Shown here piece after piece: positions 36,101 to 48,831 of a stretch of DNA of 64,000 nt. Position numbers and translations under genes: made by a program. The notes below the pieces were generated by a model. It did not search any database and was not told where the DNA came from. It worked only from the letters and a program-made list of their open reading frames with translations. The DNA is from Astrocystis sublimbata (taxonomy: Eukaryota > Ascomycota > Sordariomycetes > Xylariales > Xylariaceae): contig JAJNNY010000003.1 of NCBI GenBank assembly GCA_022453515.1, positions 1,178,001 through 1,242,000 of the forward strand, written 5' to 3'. Numbering within the stretch: the first letter of the stretch is position 1; every line of letters begins with the position of its first letter.

Positions 36101-37180
36101 GACATGGGCAGCATTGGGTTTCATGGTTCGCTAGAAAGTGACGACATCGTCAACGAAGGCTTCATGTTGATTGAGCAGGTGACGACATGATAGATGAGGC
36201 ATTCGCTTCATTGGGCTGCGAACTCTGATCTTCGTCAGTGCGCGTGAACTTCGTCAGTGTGCGTCTTCACGAGACACTAGACGACACCAGAAATGGCCGT
36301 TTCGAGCATAGGCTCACCCCACCAGGCACCCCACCTGGGCCCTCCGAAGGCAAGGATGCCACTGCGCCCCCTGACTCCCGTATTGATTGATTGATATTGA
36401 TGTCTGAGTACAAGAGAGAGAGCACCGGCATCGGTTGCCATCCGAGGTGGCATCACCTGTTTCTTGAAGAACAAAGGTCGGCAAAGGCATTGCGGCGAGG
36501 CAGAGTCTATAAGGTGTTCAAATTGTGCCTCTCGTGCGGTTGGCCGGCAGACATTGTGTAAAAACAGCGGGATAATTAATAGTTACGACACACGTGCGGT
36601 GTAAAAGAGCCATGGATTGAATGGGTGTGGGGTGGAGGTGCGGCAGGCAGACCAGCGGAGCAATTGTGACTGTTGACTGGCTGAAGTCTAGACTAAGACG
36701 ACCAGGGAGCGGACGAGCAAGTGGGGGCCTGTCCAGGATGCAGCAGGTACCTCTCGCTTTTTTAAGGTTCCTTCTAGCAGCTGGTCTTATCTTTGTGAGA
36801 GCGTCTAACACCCCCAGCCTAAGGTACCTAGGTAGAATTCAGCGGCAGGAGACCTCACTCGTCCAGCTACAGCTCCCACTGAGCAGGTACGATCGCGTAT
36901 ATTGCAATACCTAGGCAGGTACACTTACAGTACAACTCACATAGATTGCGGCCCCGACAACGGTGTGCTACGTCGCAACATGATAAAAGGCACGGCTCCC
37001 CCCGCCGCCGCTCTTATCAGCCCCTGCCTCCGCTTCTCACCACATTGATTTCCTCTGAGCATCCTCGTCGCTCTTCAATACATACTTAGAACAACCTTTG
37101 CTATCCATTGGCATCGCTCGCGCACATTCGCGTATTCTCAAGAACCTTTTCTATTTCCATATTCTCACAACACCGCAAAA
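33174..37180. other. Long divergent intergenic region (4.0 kb), includes glutamine synthetase promoter
   Basis: It contains many unrelated short frames, a TGATTGATTGATATTGATG stretch near 36383-36401 and the glutamine synthetase promoter with two GATA sites (36981-37019). No gene could be supported in the remaining 3.8 kb. Confidence 0.55.
36981..37019. promoter_or_regulatory. Pair of GATA-factor (AreA/NIT2-type) sites upstream of glutamine synthetase
   Basis: TGATAA at 36981-36986 and CTTATCA (TGATAAG in reverse) at 37013-37019 lie 160-200 bp before the ATG of glutamine synthetase. Both match the HGATAR consensus of fungal nitrogen-regulatory GATA factors, and they face each other. Paired sites within 30 bp are typical of AreA/NIT2-controlled promoters. 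Binding itself is inferred. Confidence 0.5.
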
Positions 37181-39381
37181 ATGGTACGCCTTACTGCACT
37201 TGGCTCCCCGCCAAACTGCTCTCGGCCAGCCAGGCCAGCCAATTACCCCTCACATTACGAGACGATTTGCTAACAGATTCCTTCGCCTCCAACCAGGCCG
37301 ACAGTAAATATGTCTCGTACACTGAGAACGTGAGTCTCACCTCACCACACCGGGCCCTGAGCCTTGGAGCCCTGTCGCAACATGGGCACGGCACCGCGCA
37401 ACGGTGTGCTGACTTGCCGCGATGCAGTTGCTCAAGTACATGAGCCTCGACCAGAAGGGAAACGCCATGGCGGAGTACATCTGGATCGATGCCGAAGGAC
37501 ACGTGCGATCCAAGAGCAAGGTATGCTTTCGAAAATTTCCTTGCTGTTATCTCTGTCGAATCAGCGCCGTTTCTGTTACTCGATCGAATTCCTGTCAACC
37601 GGTCCATGTCTCCATATCCGCCACCCGCGTACCGTGTTCTATGTTCTAGGGTAGGCCGCGGCTCAGCCAAGCCATCCCTGCGCCGTCTGCAAGCCCAGCC
37701 TAGTCGACTAGCCACCCCCACACACCAACAACTTTGCGCCAAACGCATTGGTTTCCCATCCGACTATCTCGACTATTACGACGCATTGTAGCTGGACCCT
37801 TACCAACCCTGGTGGGAACCCTGCCGACTCCGACTCATCGTACTTCCAGAAAACGCTCGGAACAATCTGGGCACGAGCCGTCCGATCTCGCTCGTCGCAA
37901 TAGGGGTACTCGTCCCCCACACACAGGGTCATTCCAGTCGAACCCACCTGGCAATTGGCTCGGCGAGGCACTGCGAGGATGTGGCCACCCATGGCTCACG
38001 TCATCGTCTGCGCTGGAACATCGATCGTACCAAGTGGTACCTGGAGACTGTAGTCTTTCCGGACCAAGACCTAATTCCTCCTTCTTGGTTACCCAATGAA
38101 GACGCACAGTCCACTAACCTGTAACTGTCACATTTAGACCGTCACCAAGCTCCCCGAGAGTGGAGAGCAGCTCAAGCCCGAAGAGTTGCCCGTCTGGAAT
38201 TTCGATGGTTCAAGGTTCGTGAATTTGAGCCTTTCATTCCCCAATTCAGCAAAGGTCCTGCTCTTGGACGCTGCATGATTATGCATGCGCTCAAGACTCA
38301 TGCTTCTGGATTGAGATTTAAAACTTCCCCGAAGAAGATAGGCTCTAATCCTTTTATCTCTGAACAGCACAGAACAAGCTCCCGGTGAAAACTCAGATGT
38401 CTACCTCCGACCCGTTGCTGTTTTCCCGGATCCCATGCGTGGTGTCCCCAACATTCTCGTTCTCTGCGAATGCTGGAATGCCGACGGCACGCCCAACAAG
38501 TACAACTACCGTCATGAGTGTGCTAAGTTGATGGAGGCCCATGCCGAGCACGAGCCTTGGTTCGGTCTCGAGCAAGAGTACACACTCTTCGATATGGAGG
38601 ACCGCCCGTATGGCTGGCCCAAGAACGGTTTCCCTGCTCCCCAGGGCCCCTACTACTGTGGTGTTGGTGCTGGGAGAGTAATGTGCCGAGATATCGTTGA
38701 CGCCCACTACAAAGCTTGCTTGTACGCGGGAATCAAAATCTCAGGTACAAACGCCGAGGTCATGCCCGCCCAATGGGAATTCCAAGTAGGCCCATGTGAG
38801 GGTATCGAGATGGGTGATCACCTGTGGATGGCTCGCTTCCTCCTCCACAGAGTCGCCGAAGAGTTCGGCGCCAAGATCTCGGTTGAGCCCAAGCCCATTC
38901 CTGGTGACTGGAACGGTGCTGGATTACACTCCAACTTCTCCACCAAGGAGATGCGTGTTGAGGGTGGCATGGTACGTACACCCGTGATAGGATCGATCGA
39001 GTCCGTGGCTTGCAAATTGCTAACCAACTACTAGAAACACATTGACGCAGCCATCAAGAAACTAGAGGGTCGTCACCATGAACACATTGCCGTCTACGGA
39101 AAGGGCAACGAGTTGCGTCTGACCGGCCGACACGAGACTGGCGCCATCGACCAGTTCAGCTCCGGTATTGCCAACCGTGGTGCTTCGATCCGTATCCCAA
39201 GAGAATGCGCTGCCAAGGGCTACGGCTACTTTGAGGACAGACGTCCTGCCTCGAATGCCGACCCTTACCAGATTACCGGTATAACAATGTAAGTTTTGCC
39301 CTCGTGCGATGCCATGTTCATTTCACAGCCGAGATGCTAATACTTGGCAGGGAAACCGTCTTCGGACCCGTTAAGGAGTAG
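37181..39381 (+). CDS. Glutamine synthetase (glutamate-ammonia ligase)
   Basis: Seven exons: 37181-37183, 37297-37329, 37428-37520, 38138-38214, 38368-38971, 39035-39288 and 39351-39381. All phases agree and the protein is 364 aa, the normal size for eukaryotic type II enzymes. The glutamine synthetase signatures are present: WNFDGSST at the substrate-binding beta-grasp end, and the ATP-binding block [31 protein letters not shown] carries metal-binding glutamates, and the [20 protein letters not shown] region carries substrate-binding Arg and Glu. The enzyme makes glutamine from glutamate, ammonia and ATP in the cytosol and is central to nitrogen assimilation. The first exon is just the ATG and intron 1 follows directly (GTACGC). 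Intron 3 is unusually long at 617 bp. GATA sites lie upstream. Confidence 0.95.
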
Positions 39382-41347
39382 AATGGAAATGGAAATACCC
39401 GTGTAATTGAAAGCTTTGCTTCTTTTGTAATCGTTGTTAGAGAAACTTGAGCCGATGCGCTATGAATTGCTATGAATGTACGGATACCCAAGACAATGCT
39501 GCTCTACCTTGCATGTGAAGGTGAAGGTGAATATGTTGCCCCAAACAGCGATGGTTTGGAAGATTCGTGGGTTGGCGCAGACCAGCACCTGATCTCAATT
39601 GGGATGTCAATAGACCATTCTTGAGATACAAAAGAATGGCTGTCGAGCGCCGATGTCTGTCTTATCATGGATGGAATGAATTCAAATAATACCTTGCATT
39701 CACGTGTTCGTCATTTATTTGAAACGCCAACCTACACTGATGGATTCCTAGTTCCATGCCTCCGGACTTAAGCTTTGAGGGGCAAGAGGGGGACATCGTC
39801 GGACTCAGGCCCCGCACCCACCCCTCGCGTCATCCTGCGATTTGATCTACATGTGGTGACATGATAGGTTAGGCCAGGATCAATATAGAATTGGGGCTGA
39901 AGATAAGCCCCCGCCATTTTCACCATGTGTCGCATTACCAAGAACTGACAAAAGACATTGGACGCTTTGGAGGGTCGCATCGAAGGGGCATTCTAGACGG
40001 GCATGGGAAATGTGCGACGTGAGCCACCACCACTACCACTACCACACGAGCAAGCAAGCCACTTAGTTCAGCCCATTTTTTGTTTCCCAAAATAACGTGG
40101 GGATTGATTGATTGACGTGGTTAAAGTGCGCCAGACCTAGACACTAAACAGTTTCCCACGCGGGCGCGTCATAGCGGAGGCAGGGCAGGGCAAGCCAATA
40201 GCTCAGGGCAGAACTACCAAGAATATCTATCTCTTTTGGCTTTCGAATCTCGCCGACTACCCAGGTTCGGTAAGGTCCAGGTAAAAGTAAGGGTCCTGAA
40301 TTTCCTGATGTTGTGCATACTTACCTACCGAGGCCGAGCCCTTTTACGATCCCAGCCAAGTCCGTAGGGCAGAAGTAAGTAAGTAAGTCGGTAAGGGAAG
40401 TAGGACTTGGTAGGGCAATTTCGTCTTACTATTACACTAAGGTAAGCAGACTAGTCGCCTATCTACCAATCCACACCTCGCTTGCAGATGCGATGGATCC
40501 AGCTTCCCGTGTAGCTGGTAACTGGGAGGGCGTCATGATTGATGATCTCTGCAGGGTCCTTTTAGCCCAGCCCGGTCATGAAGCCGGAGAATAGAAACCT
40601 GAATGAGAACGAGGCGCTGCTGATAGGTGTTCGCCGACCCAAAACTTCCCCGGAAGGATGCAGACCTGGCACGTTGGTTCGTCATGCTAAACGCGGGCTT
40701 GGGGGTTCGTGAGGCCGCGGACTTGTGTGTTGCTTTGCCACACTGCCTGTGCCTGCCCTTTACAACTTAGAGCCTTTTGCTGACTGATTGACTGTTGTGA
40801 CGGAACTTGCCCTGAGATGGATCCTCTTCGATGCACGTTTCAGCTACCTCTTTGGGTGCCTGGGATTATCTGATGTGATCTGATCTGACTACGTAGATGG
40901 ATGGATAGTAGGAAGGACTTATTACTGACAGGTGGTTGATTGGCCTACTTACTTACTTACTTACTTGCTGCTTATGATGTAAGATGGATGGGCATCTATA
41001 TTCCTTGCTCTCTTGTCGTGCCCTGCCCTGTCCTGCTCTTCCCTGCTTACCTCTATACTCTCTCGATCGATTTATTCGAATTATCCGAATTGATACTTCA
41101 ACAACACCAAGGTCAAGATGATACATACAATCTGCCCATAAGTCCAAGACTGGAGTCGAATTATCTTTCATCTCATCTCCTCCATATCCAAAAAGAAAAA
41201 GAGAGGGGAGATTAGAAAAAGAGGGAATATCAACTTTTGTCTGCCAACCCGGCACATCCGCACGAAGCGGCCTCGCTTCCTCTCGAACTACCTACCTACC
41301 TACAACCAACTTAGGCACCCATCGACATCACCACCACCGCCGCCAAA
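39382..41347. other. Intergenic region with CTTA and GTAA microsatellites
   Basis: 3' flank of glutamine synthetase and the promoter of the Pth11-like gene. Simple repeats are at 40377-40388 (AGTA) and 40946-40966 (TACTT). Short frames have no domain. A pyrimidine-rich stretch at about 41010-41060 precedes the next gene. Confidence 0.55.
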
Positions 41348-42889
41348 ATGTCCTCCTACTACCCCCCCTCGGTCGTAATCCCCATCTACTCCGTCTTCAT
41401 GGGCGTCGCCATATTCCTCACCGGGCTGCGTCTCTGGGTGCGTCTCTCCTTCGCGCGCATCCCGCTCGGCGCCGACGACTTCCTCATCCTCGTCGGCCTC
41501 GTCATCGCCGTCACCTGCAACGGCATCCAGTACTACAACGCCCTCAAGGGGACAGGCGGGGAGGCGATCAAAAACCCTGATGATAGAACCCAGATGGTCA
41601 TCGTCTCGCACCAGGTCGACTGGGCCATGGTGGTTATTGAGAAAGCCGGCTTTGGCGCCGTCAAGTTGTCGATATTGTTTTTCTATAGGCGGATTTTCGG
41701 GGTTTGGGATTCGTTTAGGAGGGTCAATAATGCGCTTATTTGGATCGTTGTTGTTTGGGCGGTGGTTTTCACTATTGGGGATGCGGCGCTTTGTGGGAGC
41801 CATCCGGAGCTGAATTGGGCTTTTGATCAGGTGAGTTTCAGTCATTTGCGTTCTTTGGGGGGGTTCGTTTCGTTGTCATGTCATGGGGATCTTTTGCATC
41901 TGCATTCGCTATTCCGGATGATCCGGACTATATGTTCAATTTCAACGGGGATGAACACGTAACTAACACGCAGTCTTGCGAATATCTAGACAATCGCCCT
42001 GCGCCGATGCGGAAACCGCGGCGCGCTGTTGCTCGCTTTCTCCGTCACCAGCGTCGCAACCGACTTGCCCATCCTCGGCCTCCCGTTCTTCTACATCCGA
42101 CGTCTGCAGATGGCGCCGGGGAAGAAGCTTGCGACGAGTTTCGTCTTCTTCCTCGGGACTGTGTAAGTGCAGTCGCGACCCCCCCTATGCTCCCCTCATC
42201 ATCATAGACAGATACCTCAACGACAACAAACTTTCCAACCCCTCCTTTCCTTTCCAATACTAATCCGCCGCGCCCCCACTTCTAGATCAACAGGCGCCAG
42301 CATCCTACGCCTCATATTCCTCATCGTCTCGTACCCCGTCGGGCGGCTCAACTTCGCCTACACGCCGCCGCCCGACGACCAGACGCCGCTCGTGCTCAAA
42401 GTCTTCAACCCGACCTTCTGGGCCGTGGCCGAGCTGTGGCTCGGCGTGTGGGCCGCCAACCTGCCGCCTTGCTCCCCGCTGCTGAGGAGTATTAGCGTCA
42501 ACTTCCATCCGTATCGCATGCTGAGCGGCGCGTATCGAAGGTCGAGGAAGAATTCCGAGGCGGATAGGTATGCGGAGAAGGATGGGAAGGGGGGTTCGGC
42601 GTCGACGGGGACGGGGACGATCGGGTCGAGGGAGGAGAGGAGGAATGGAGGTGGGGATGGGGATGGGAGACCTCGTGATTGGCCTTTGGGTCGGGACGAG
42701 TTGCCGCTGTTTACTTTGTCAACGCCGCAAGGGGATGAGCATGGCCACGAACTCGGACATGGCCACGAGACACCGGAAAGGCCTACGACTTCGCATAGTC
42801 CGCCTGCGCTGAGCCCGCTTGAATGGACGGGCGACGGCCGGTTGTCTGTGCTTGGACTGTCGCGGCAGAGCAGATCTGGGGATGTTTGA
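41348..42889 (+). CDS. Pth11-like/rhodopsin-domain integral membrane protein (7TM, no CFEM)
   Basis: Three exons: 41348-41830, 41990-42162 and 42286-42889. The phases are consistent and the protein is 419 aa. An N-terminal domain of seven predicted transmembrane helices starts IYSVFMGVAIFLTGLRLWVR. It includes the ADDFLILVGL stretch that opens the fungal rhodopsin-like/Pth11 domain. Exon 2 carries the CGNRGALLLAFSVTSVATDL helix, and exon 3 the FLIVSYPVGRLNF helix. The cytosolic tail (about 130 residues) is hydrophilic, with GTGTGS and His/Glu-rich (GHELGHGHE) low complexity. Some Pth11-type proteins act as non-canonical G-protein-coupled receptors in surface sensing. This one has no CFEM domain, and its ligand is unknown. 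Three other frames covering the same DNA are shadows. Confidence 0.85.
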
Positions 42890-43281
42890 AGAAGCAGGGG
42901 ACGATGTTTGTCGGATTTAGCGTTTTGTTAGGATACCCTTTGAATTTGATTACTTGGCATATCTTTCCGGTTCGTTGCAGGTCGCGAGTGATCCTGACTC
43001 GTCATGTTGGTACGTCTTGGGAATGTAGACTAGATCAATAACGATGAATGATGTGATATACAGATGTTGCGTGCATCCTGATCTTTTATCTGCAGTCTAG
43101 TTTCTAGCACGTATAGCACGAACCCCTATTCTTACATCGCACAACCGCCATCTGGCAAGAGTACCAGTATCCGCGCCTTCGACTCGTTTGGAAAATCCCC
43201 ATAAGGCAGCCTACTGTTGTCGTTGCATGAAGGGAATGTTCGCGTGGAAGGCTACTTCGCGCCAGCTGTGACTCGCAGGGA
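42890..43281. other. Intergenic region between two convergent genes
   Basis: 392 bp between the stops of the Pth11-like gene (+) and the HELAH gene (-). No element could be assigned. Confidence 0.55.
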
Positions 43282-46200
43282 TTAGTTGTTTGTATTCACG
43301 ATAAACTTTATGCGTAGAAGAAAATTCGAAGTTGTGAGGGGCTCACGAGCAGTGAATTTGCGCGTTGGGGCCAACCATGCCTGTGAGATATGCCATGAAA
43401 GATAGGAACAGACTCCAATTATGACGTACCCAGAAAGAGCCTCATCGTCGACCCAAATACTCATGGCGGTGGGATCGTATTCCGGGACTTGGAAGTCCCA
43501 AGCGTCAGTGACCCAAGTCGCGTCCGGGTCCACCTGCGTCATCGAATTCATCAACCGATGCGCGCGTATGTTTTTCTCGACGCGGATGATCTCATTGAGC
43601 CACGGCGTCGAGATAATAGCGGAGGTCGCGGAGAAGTAGTTCAGCAAGCTCAGCACGATGTCAAGGTAGTCGCAATGGTTGAATAAGCCTTGAGAATAGG
43701 TGATTAATGCGGAATTGTCGTAGAATGGGTTGCAGTAGTAGTTTGGATCGGCAATTTCGTGAATCTCGCCCTGTTCCAGGAGTTGGGGCAGGAATTTGGA
43801 CTTTCCGGGATAGGTCTCGCTGCTGGGCTTGAGGTAATGCCATCTGAATTTCGGTTCCTGGGCTGGTCTGTATAGGGTTTCGGAACGGAGAGGGATGCAT
43901 GCGAGCATGAGAAGACCTGGGAATGTGATACTTCTTGTTAGTAAGGAGATGGATGGATGTCAATGCTCGGAGTCAACGGGGGTGTCAGAAAAGGGATCGA
44001 TCAGTATAGCATGGGCCATGCATACCGATGCAATGCCAGGCCCAGTGATTGGTTCCCAGTGCCAATGAGTTAACATATGCTGGCCGACCACTCGTCCACG
44101 GGACGCAAAGGCTCAGAAACCAGGCCTTGTTGGCACATTGGTAGATGTCTCTTTGGTCAACAGGCTTCTTCATCTCTTGACTGAAATGATGTAGCGAACT
44201 TCTCAAATCCATCATAATACCCCACTATGATGATTGCGTTAGCATGCGCGGAAGTGTTCGAGGAACAGATCGGTAAACGGGCTCGAACTGACCGTCGAAT
44301 GCTCCCACTGTGGTATTGTTAGCAGCAGTACTAGTCTTTGAGGATCTATCTCGTCTAGGATGGGTAAGAGGGTCATGAATCATTATCAATTCGAAACAGT
44401 ATTTTTAAGACAGATCGGACCGTATGCGGGTCAAAATGTGCTCCTTGATGAAGATGAAAGTTGGTGCGCTGCGAGACAACTTACAATGGCTTTTTCGTTA
44501 TCATACCAACCATCACGACTTTTCTTGAAGACTGCAGTACTCCATGTCAACCATTCTGTGATGCCATAACGAAGGCTATGCAAGTATAATCTTGAGATGT
44601 ACGGCAAGGATGTGGCTGCGATCTCATCATCTCAGGAAAACGATCGGGTATGAACATCACTCACGGTCCTCTCTGAAGTTCCAATCCCGGATTATTTCCA
44701 CGATACCTGGATTTATAGATGGCAGGGCATCATCGATGTTCAAGGTTGGGGGTGGCCTGATTGAGCTGTCTTGCCGCTTATGCCTGCTGATGAACCAATC
44801 CATAGTTGTTTGGTGGAAGAAGTTATCGCTCTTTCGAATAATGGCATCATTGCTCCAAAACTTTTCTGATACCATCATGGAGCACCAGATAGCCGGTACC
44901 AAAAATAGCCTACTCTCTGCCGCTTTGGCCGCTCCTAGGAGCCCTGGTACGACGCCGCCCAGTTCTGAAGGGAGCCAATCGTCGACGTCTACAAATGGCC
45001 AAGTTACGCGGTGACCACCGAGAGGCACCTCTTCGATATTATATTGGAGTTAGTAACTTCCATCAAAGGCAAACGGATGTCCCGCAGTTCACCAAGGAGC
45101 TTGAGATGTTTCGGGCATGGACAGGTGAATGATGAGGCAGCTCATGCCTTTGAGGCGTGCCAGGGAAAGTCAAGAGCACCAGCGGTTACATACCGACGGA
45201 TCCGCTGTAACCTAATGCAACTCATGTGTTAACGATGGTGCTTTCACCTCAGGCGACTACTTGGAAGGATATGTTGTCGTTTAACCATCATGACGATGGG
45301 CTCTAGAGGCTGAAAAGGCTTGGGTTCACCTACAAGGATGATCACGCCAAGGGCCACCAAATACCATAGCTTCCACTGCGATGACACAATATCGTCAGCT
45401 ACTTCATTTTCCCTTCTTTTAGGGATGGTGAGAGGACCCAGTAGAGTGGCGGACGATTGTTTCTCAGGAAATCCACTTACTATAGAATCCGCATTCAGCC
45501 TGTGAGGCGAAGTCTACAAACTGAGGCATTGTACAAGATAAGTGTCAATCTACCCTTGTTCCCATACTAGATACGTTGAACAGAATCGTCTGGTTTCGCA
45601 ACTTACAGGTTCGGTGGCTTGATATTCATATATGTCCAGTGCATTAAAGGGGCTATCGTCTTCCGTAGCTCTACGGTCTATGATCGCGTGAGCTGTGAAG
45701 CTGAGTCAGTAAGTTTCTATCAATTAGTCTCACATGGTTGAGACATTTCCTGTCAGACTTCAGTATAGAGGCATCGAGGCGGCTGTCAATGTGTCTGGAT
45801 CTGCCGTAGCAAATGGTACATCCTTACCGAGCTCATGTAATATCTGCACGGAATGTTAGTATATCAAGTTACCATCAATCAAGCTCGTCCTTACTGTATT
45901 CGCCGTTTTGTACAGAAGTGTCACGCGCTCGGCGAGTGTAATTTTACCAAACGCAAGCGATTCCAACAGGTCAGCATTGAGAATGATGGTATTCAATCCG
46001 CCCATGTATGTCCTGCCAGCTTCGCGCTGATCGTCTACATCGTGTCTGATCAACGATAGAGCCCAGTCTTGTTGTGCAGCGTAGATGGACAGCATTTCTC
46101 TATATTTTTCTTCGGGGTATGTAAGGATGATATCCATATCACAGGGCTGGCCAGGGTATTTCTCCGTGAACTTTTGCTTGTAAAAGGGATACGATAAGAG

Positions 46201-47857
46201 GACATTGGTATTTGGAGCGGGTTCTAGCGGCTGATCATCGAACAGTTCTATAGAATGGTAGTCTCGTTAGTGCTGTCACATGTACGGAATAAGCATGCCT
46301 TGAGATCTCTACTTCATCGTTTGCTGCGCATGAATCTATGTTTTCTTCTCCGTAAATCAATATGGATGAAAGCACTGGTTCTTACCATTCCTTGCCGCTT
46401 CCCATGTTGTCAGTTTGCCGAAGAGAAACGTCTGTAAGCTAATTACCAGGAGAGTCAGCATGTGAGGGTCGACGAATGAGTTCCTAGTGTCTCACAATGT
46501 GTGCCTATCCTTGATGAGCGTGTTTAAGATACGATTTGCCAATTCTAATGCAATACGGAGCTCCTCCCACACTCGAGGATTGTCGACCGAAAAATACCAT
46601 GCGTCATTCATAGATGTTCCGCGCGCCGATGCCCACCATCTACTTTTCTTGAAGAACGGAAACCAACTGTCTTCGTTTACCTGTATCCTTTCTGTCTCAT
46701 ATATTAAGTTATGAATACTAGACTGTCCATCTAGTGATGCGACGTGCCCTCCAGGAACGAACCCTCGGTCGGAGAATTGAAGTACTCGACTCATTGGGCC
46801 AAGCTGCCAAAAGGGAATATTCGCAAATACTCGACGTTGAAAAGCATCCGCAATGAAGAACCGATCTTTACTGTCCCCTGGCGGAAAATCTGCATGACCT
46901 TGCGGGTTTAAATCATCCCCAAAGTAGTAGGGATCTATAGGCGGACTGGAGTGTGAACACAATCAGTGACTATAGTTCGTAGGTGTAGTTTAAGGGTCGT
47001 GGGCCATACTCTAGGGTTTGAACCTTATCAGCCAGCGTTCAAATCGAATGGGTGGACGTAGCCAAGGCCAACAGGACAGTTACAAAGCAAAGTATTTGTC
47101 GCGCATGATGGTACATATGCGCAGATAGAGCTTACGAGTAGGGGCGAAATTTGAGTGCCTGACAGGTTCGTTCGGCCAAGCAGAGCGCCACTTGACTATG
47201 TCGCCATGTCGCTCTGCCCAAGGGGAAGGGGGTCGGTCATCAGAACGACGCTGAGGGCCTGGATCTTCAGGTTTTGGATTATCAGGTCTAGCAGAGCTTA
47301 TACCACGCCGCACGTACTCCGACCAAGGCATAGAACTGCGCCCATGTCCAAGATTTGACGCCATAGCACCGTAATGAATGCTAGTCACTAAGCAAGACGA
47401 CGATAGTCAGGTAGTCCCACCTACCTGGTTGCTAAATGAGAGATATCGCAATGTCATACATTGCCGACATCGATTAGATTCACCTGTAGGGGAACAAGCT
47501 TCGGGTGACAAAGCAGGTCATTTCGACAGCTGAAAACGGGGCACCTATTTTGAACCGTTGCTGTACGAAACAAAGACACGGTTGATATTGAGGAGCAAGG
47601 AGTTCAATAGACATAAGCTTTCGTAAACCGGGCCTCGAAATGTTGAAAATGAGATCGTCAAGTCCCGAGAATACGATTCCTTGGGGTTCGCTGTTGACGA
47701 CTACCATATGCGAATAAGACCAAGCTTTTGGACGAAGACATGCGGGCCAGGTACTACAGTGGGCGGCTTGGGAGCTTCCTAGGAGGGCACACTGAGATTC
47801 GGACGAGCTCAAAGATGATCTCGGCGATAGTGAGTTAAGAACGCGATTGATTACCAT
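43282..47857 (-). CDS. Orphan protein with HELAH zinc-metallopeptidase motif, 16 exons
   Basis: Model exons: 47857-47484, 47380-47136, 46934-46496, 46438-46386, 46247-45895, 45843-45828, 45692-45607, 45520-45481, 45375-45330, 45211-45194, 45147-45093, 45028-44665, 44615-44485, 44307-44293, 44224-44026 and 43916-43282. Every junction keeps phase and the total is 1022 codons plus stop. The central block runs AGRTYMGGLNTIILNADLLE, then helix YKTANTILHELAHAIIDRR. The HExxH (His491-Glu-Leu-Ala-His495) would bind zinc. Glu531 (AECG) or Glu537 about 40 residues later could be the third ligand. No family is recognised, and no signal peptide or membrane helix is seen. The C-terminal half (aromatic/Trp-rich, FRWHYLKPSSE) has no known domain. 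Exons 10-11 and the 5' end are least sure. The same frame stays open 200 bp upstream of the first ATG, so an upstream exon is possible. An alternative splice near the stop is also possible. Confidence 0.6.
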
Positions 47858-48831
47858 AGGCGGACAGATGATGAGCTCAGATGTATTAGCATGCAGGTGG
47901 TTGTTATAACGAGGATGATGCTGGATACGATTTGTAGGCGAAGAGGCGAGAGATGTTAGGTAGTGTCTGGTCTGTTGCCTATTGGAGCTGCCACGAGTAG
48001 GAACGCGTTGAGAGATTGCACAGCCACATCGGTGGCTGCCTCCAATGTTGCATCGGTTCTAGTCAGGAAACGAGATTTCGGCGTTTACGTGCTTATGACA
48101 TCGTCCATCGATTTAGGCGCTGAGTCAATGGCTTGCTCAGCCACATTGGCAGCACGTGTATTTGTCCGTGTTCGGGCCGGGTAGCACTAGAGAACATCCC
48201 TATCCCTCGGGACGATGACGATGCTCTCACATTCGGCCTAAATCACATCTCATTCAATCTATTGATTCCAGGGCCATTTTTAAGTACATCGCACATAACT
48301 TTATCTTATTAGTTCATTGGTTCAGTTGACTGGGCTAAGATTGGAACGGTGTCGAGGTTGCTGTGGCGGTGTGGCGGGTACCTACAGCAGAACCAGCAGA
48401 TAGCCACAGCTTTCTTGGACTAGTCCTCTCGCGGTTAGTGGCGACCACGAGGGGTTAGGTACCGAGCCTGCCGAGGGCGCGCTAGGCTCGAAACCCCCTG
48501 CCCAACTCCGTCACCAGACGTAGACAGGCGGGCGATTGAGGCAGTGATGGACGGATTTGGTGGGGCAATCTTGTAGTTGACGGCATGGTCGCTCTGCGGT
48601 AGTACTGCATGCTGATGACCCTTTCCCGCTTTCTGCCCTGGAACCCAATGCGTGCCAGGAACCACGAGATACCGCGAATTGGAGTCTGTCTCGCCCGTCC
48701 GGCGCATACATCCGAACCTTTCTTTCCTACACGCACACTCACTCTCTCGAGTCTCTCCCATCCTTCACTCAACTTATCACGACGACGCCCATCGCGACCC
48801 CAACCAGTCAGCGAGCAATAGCCTACACACC
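47858..48831. other. Divergent intergenic region between HELAH gene and patatin-like gene
   Basis: 974 bp. On the minus strand the HELAH frame remains open from 47857 back to about 48060, where a TAG occurs. Near the right end a CA/CT-rich leader precedes the patatin gene. No other element was seen. Confidence 0.5.

Noticed and set aside
41300..41845. 181-codon minus-strand frame
   Set aside because: Antisense to exon 1 of the Pth11-like gene, whose helices and spliced frame are clearly coding.
42570..42812. Plus-strand frame of Arg/Gly-rich repeats
   Set aside because: An alternative reading of the low-complexity tail of the Pth11-like gene. The spliced frame continues to the stop at 42889.
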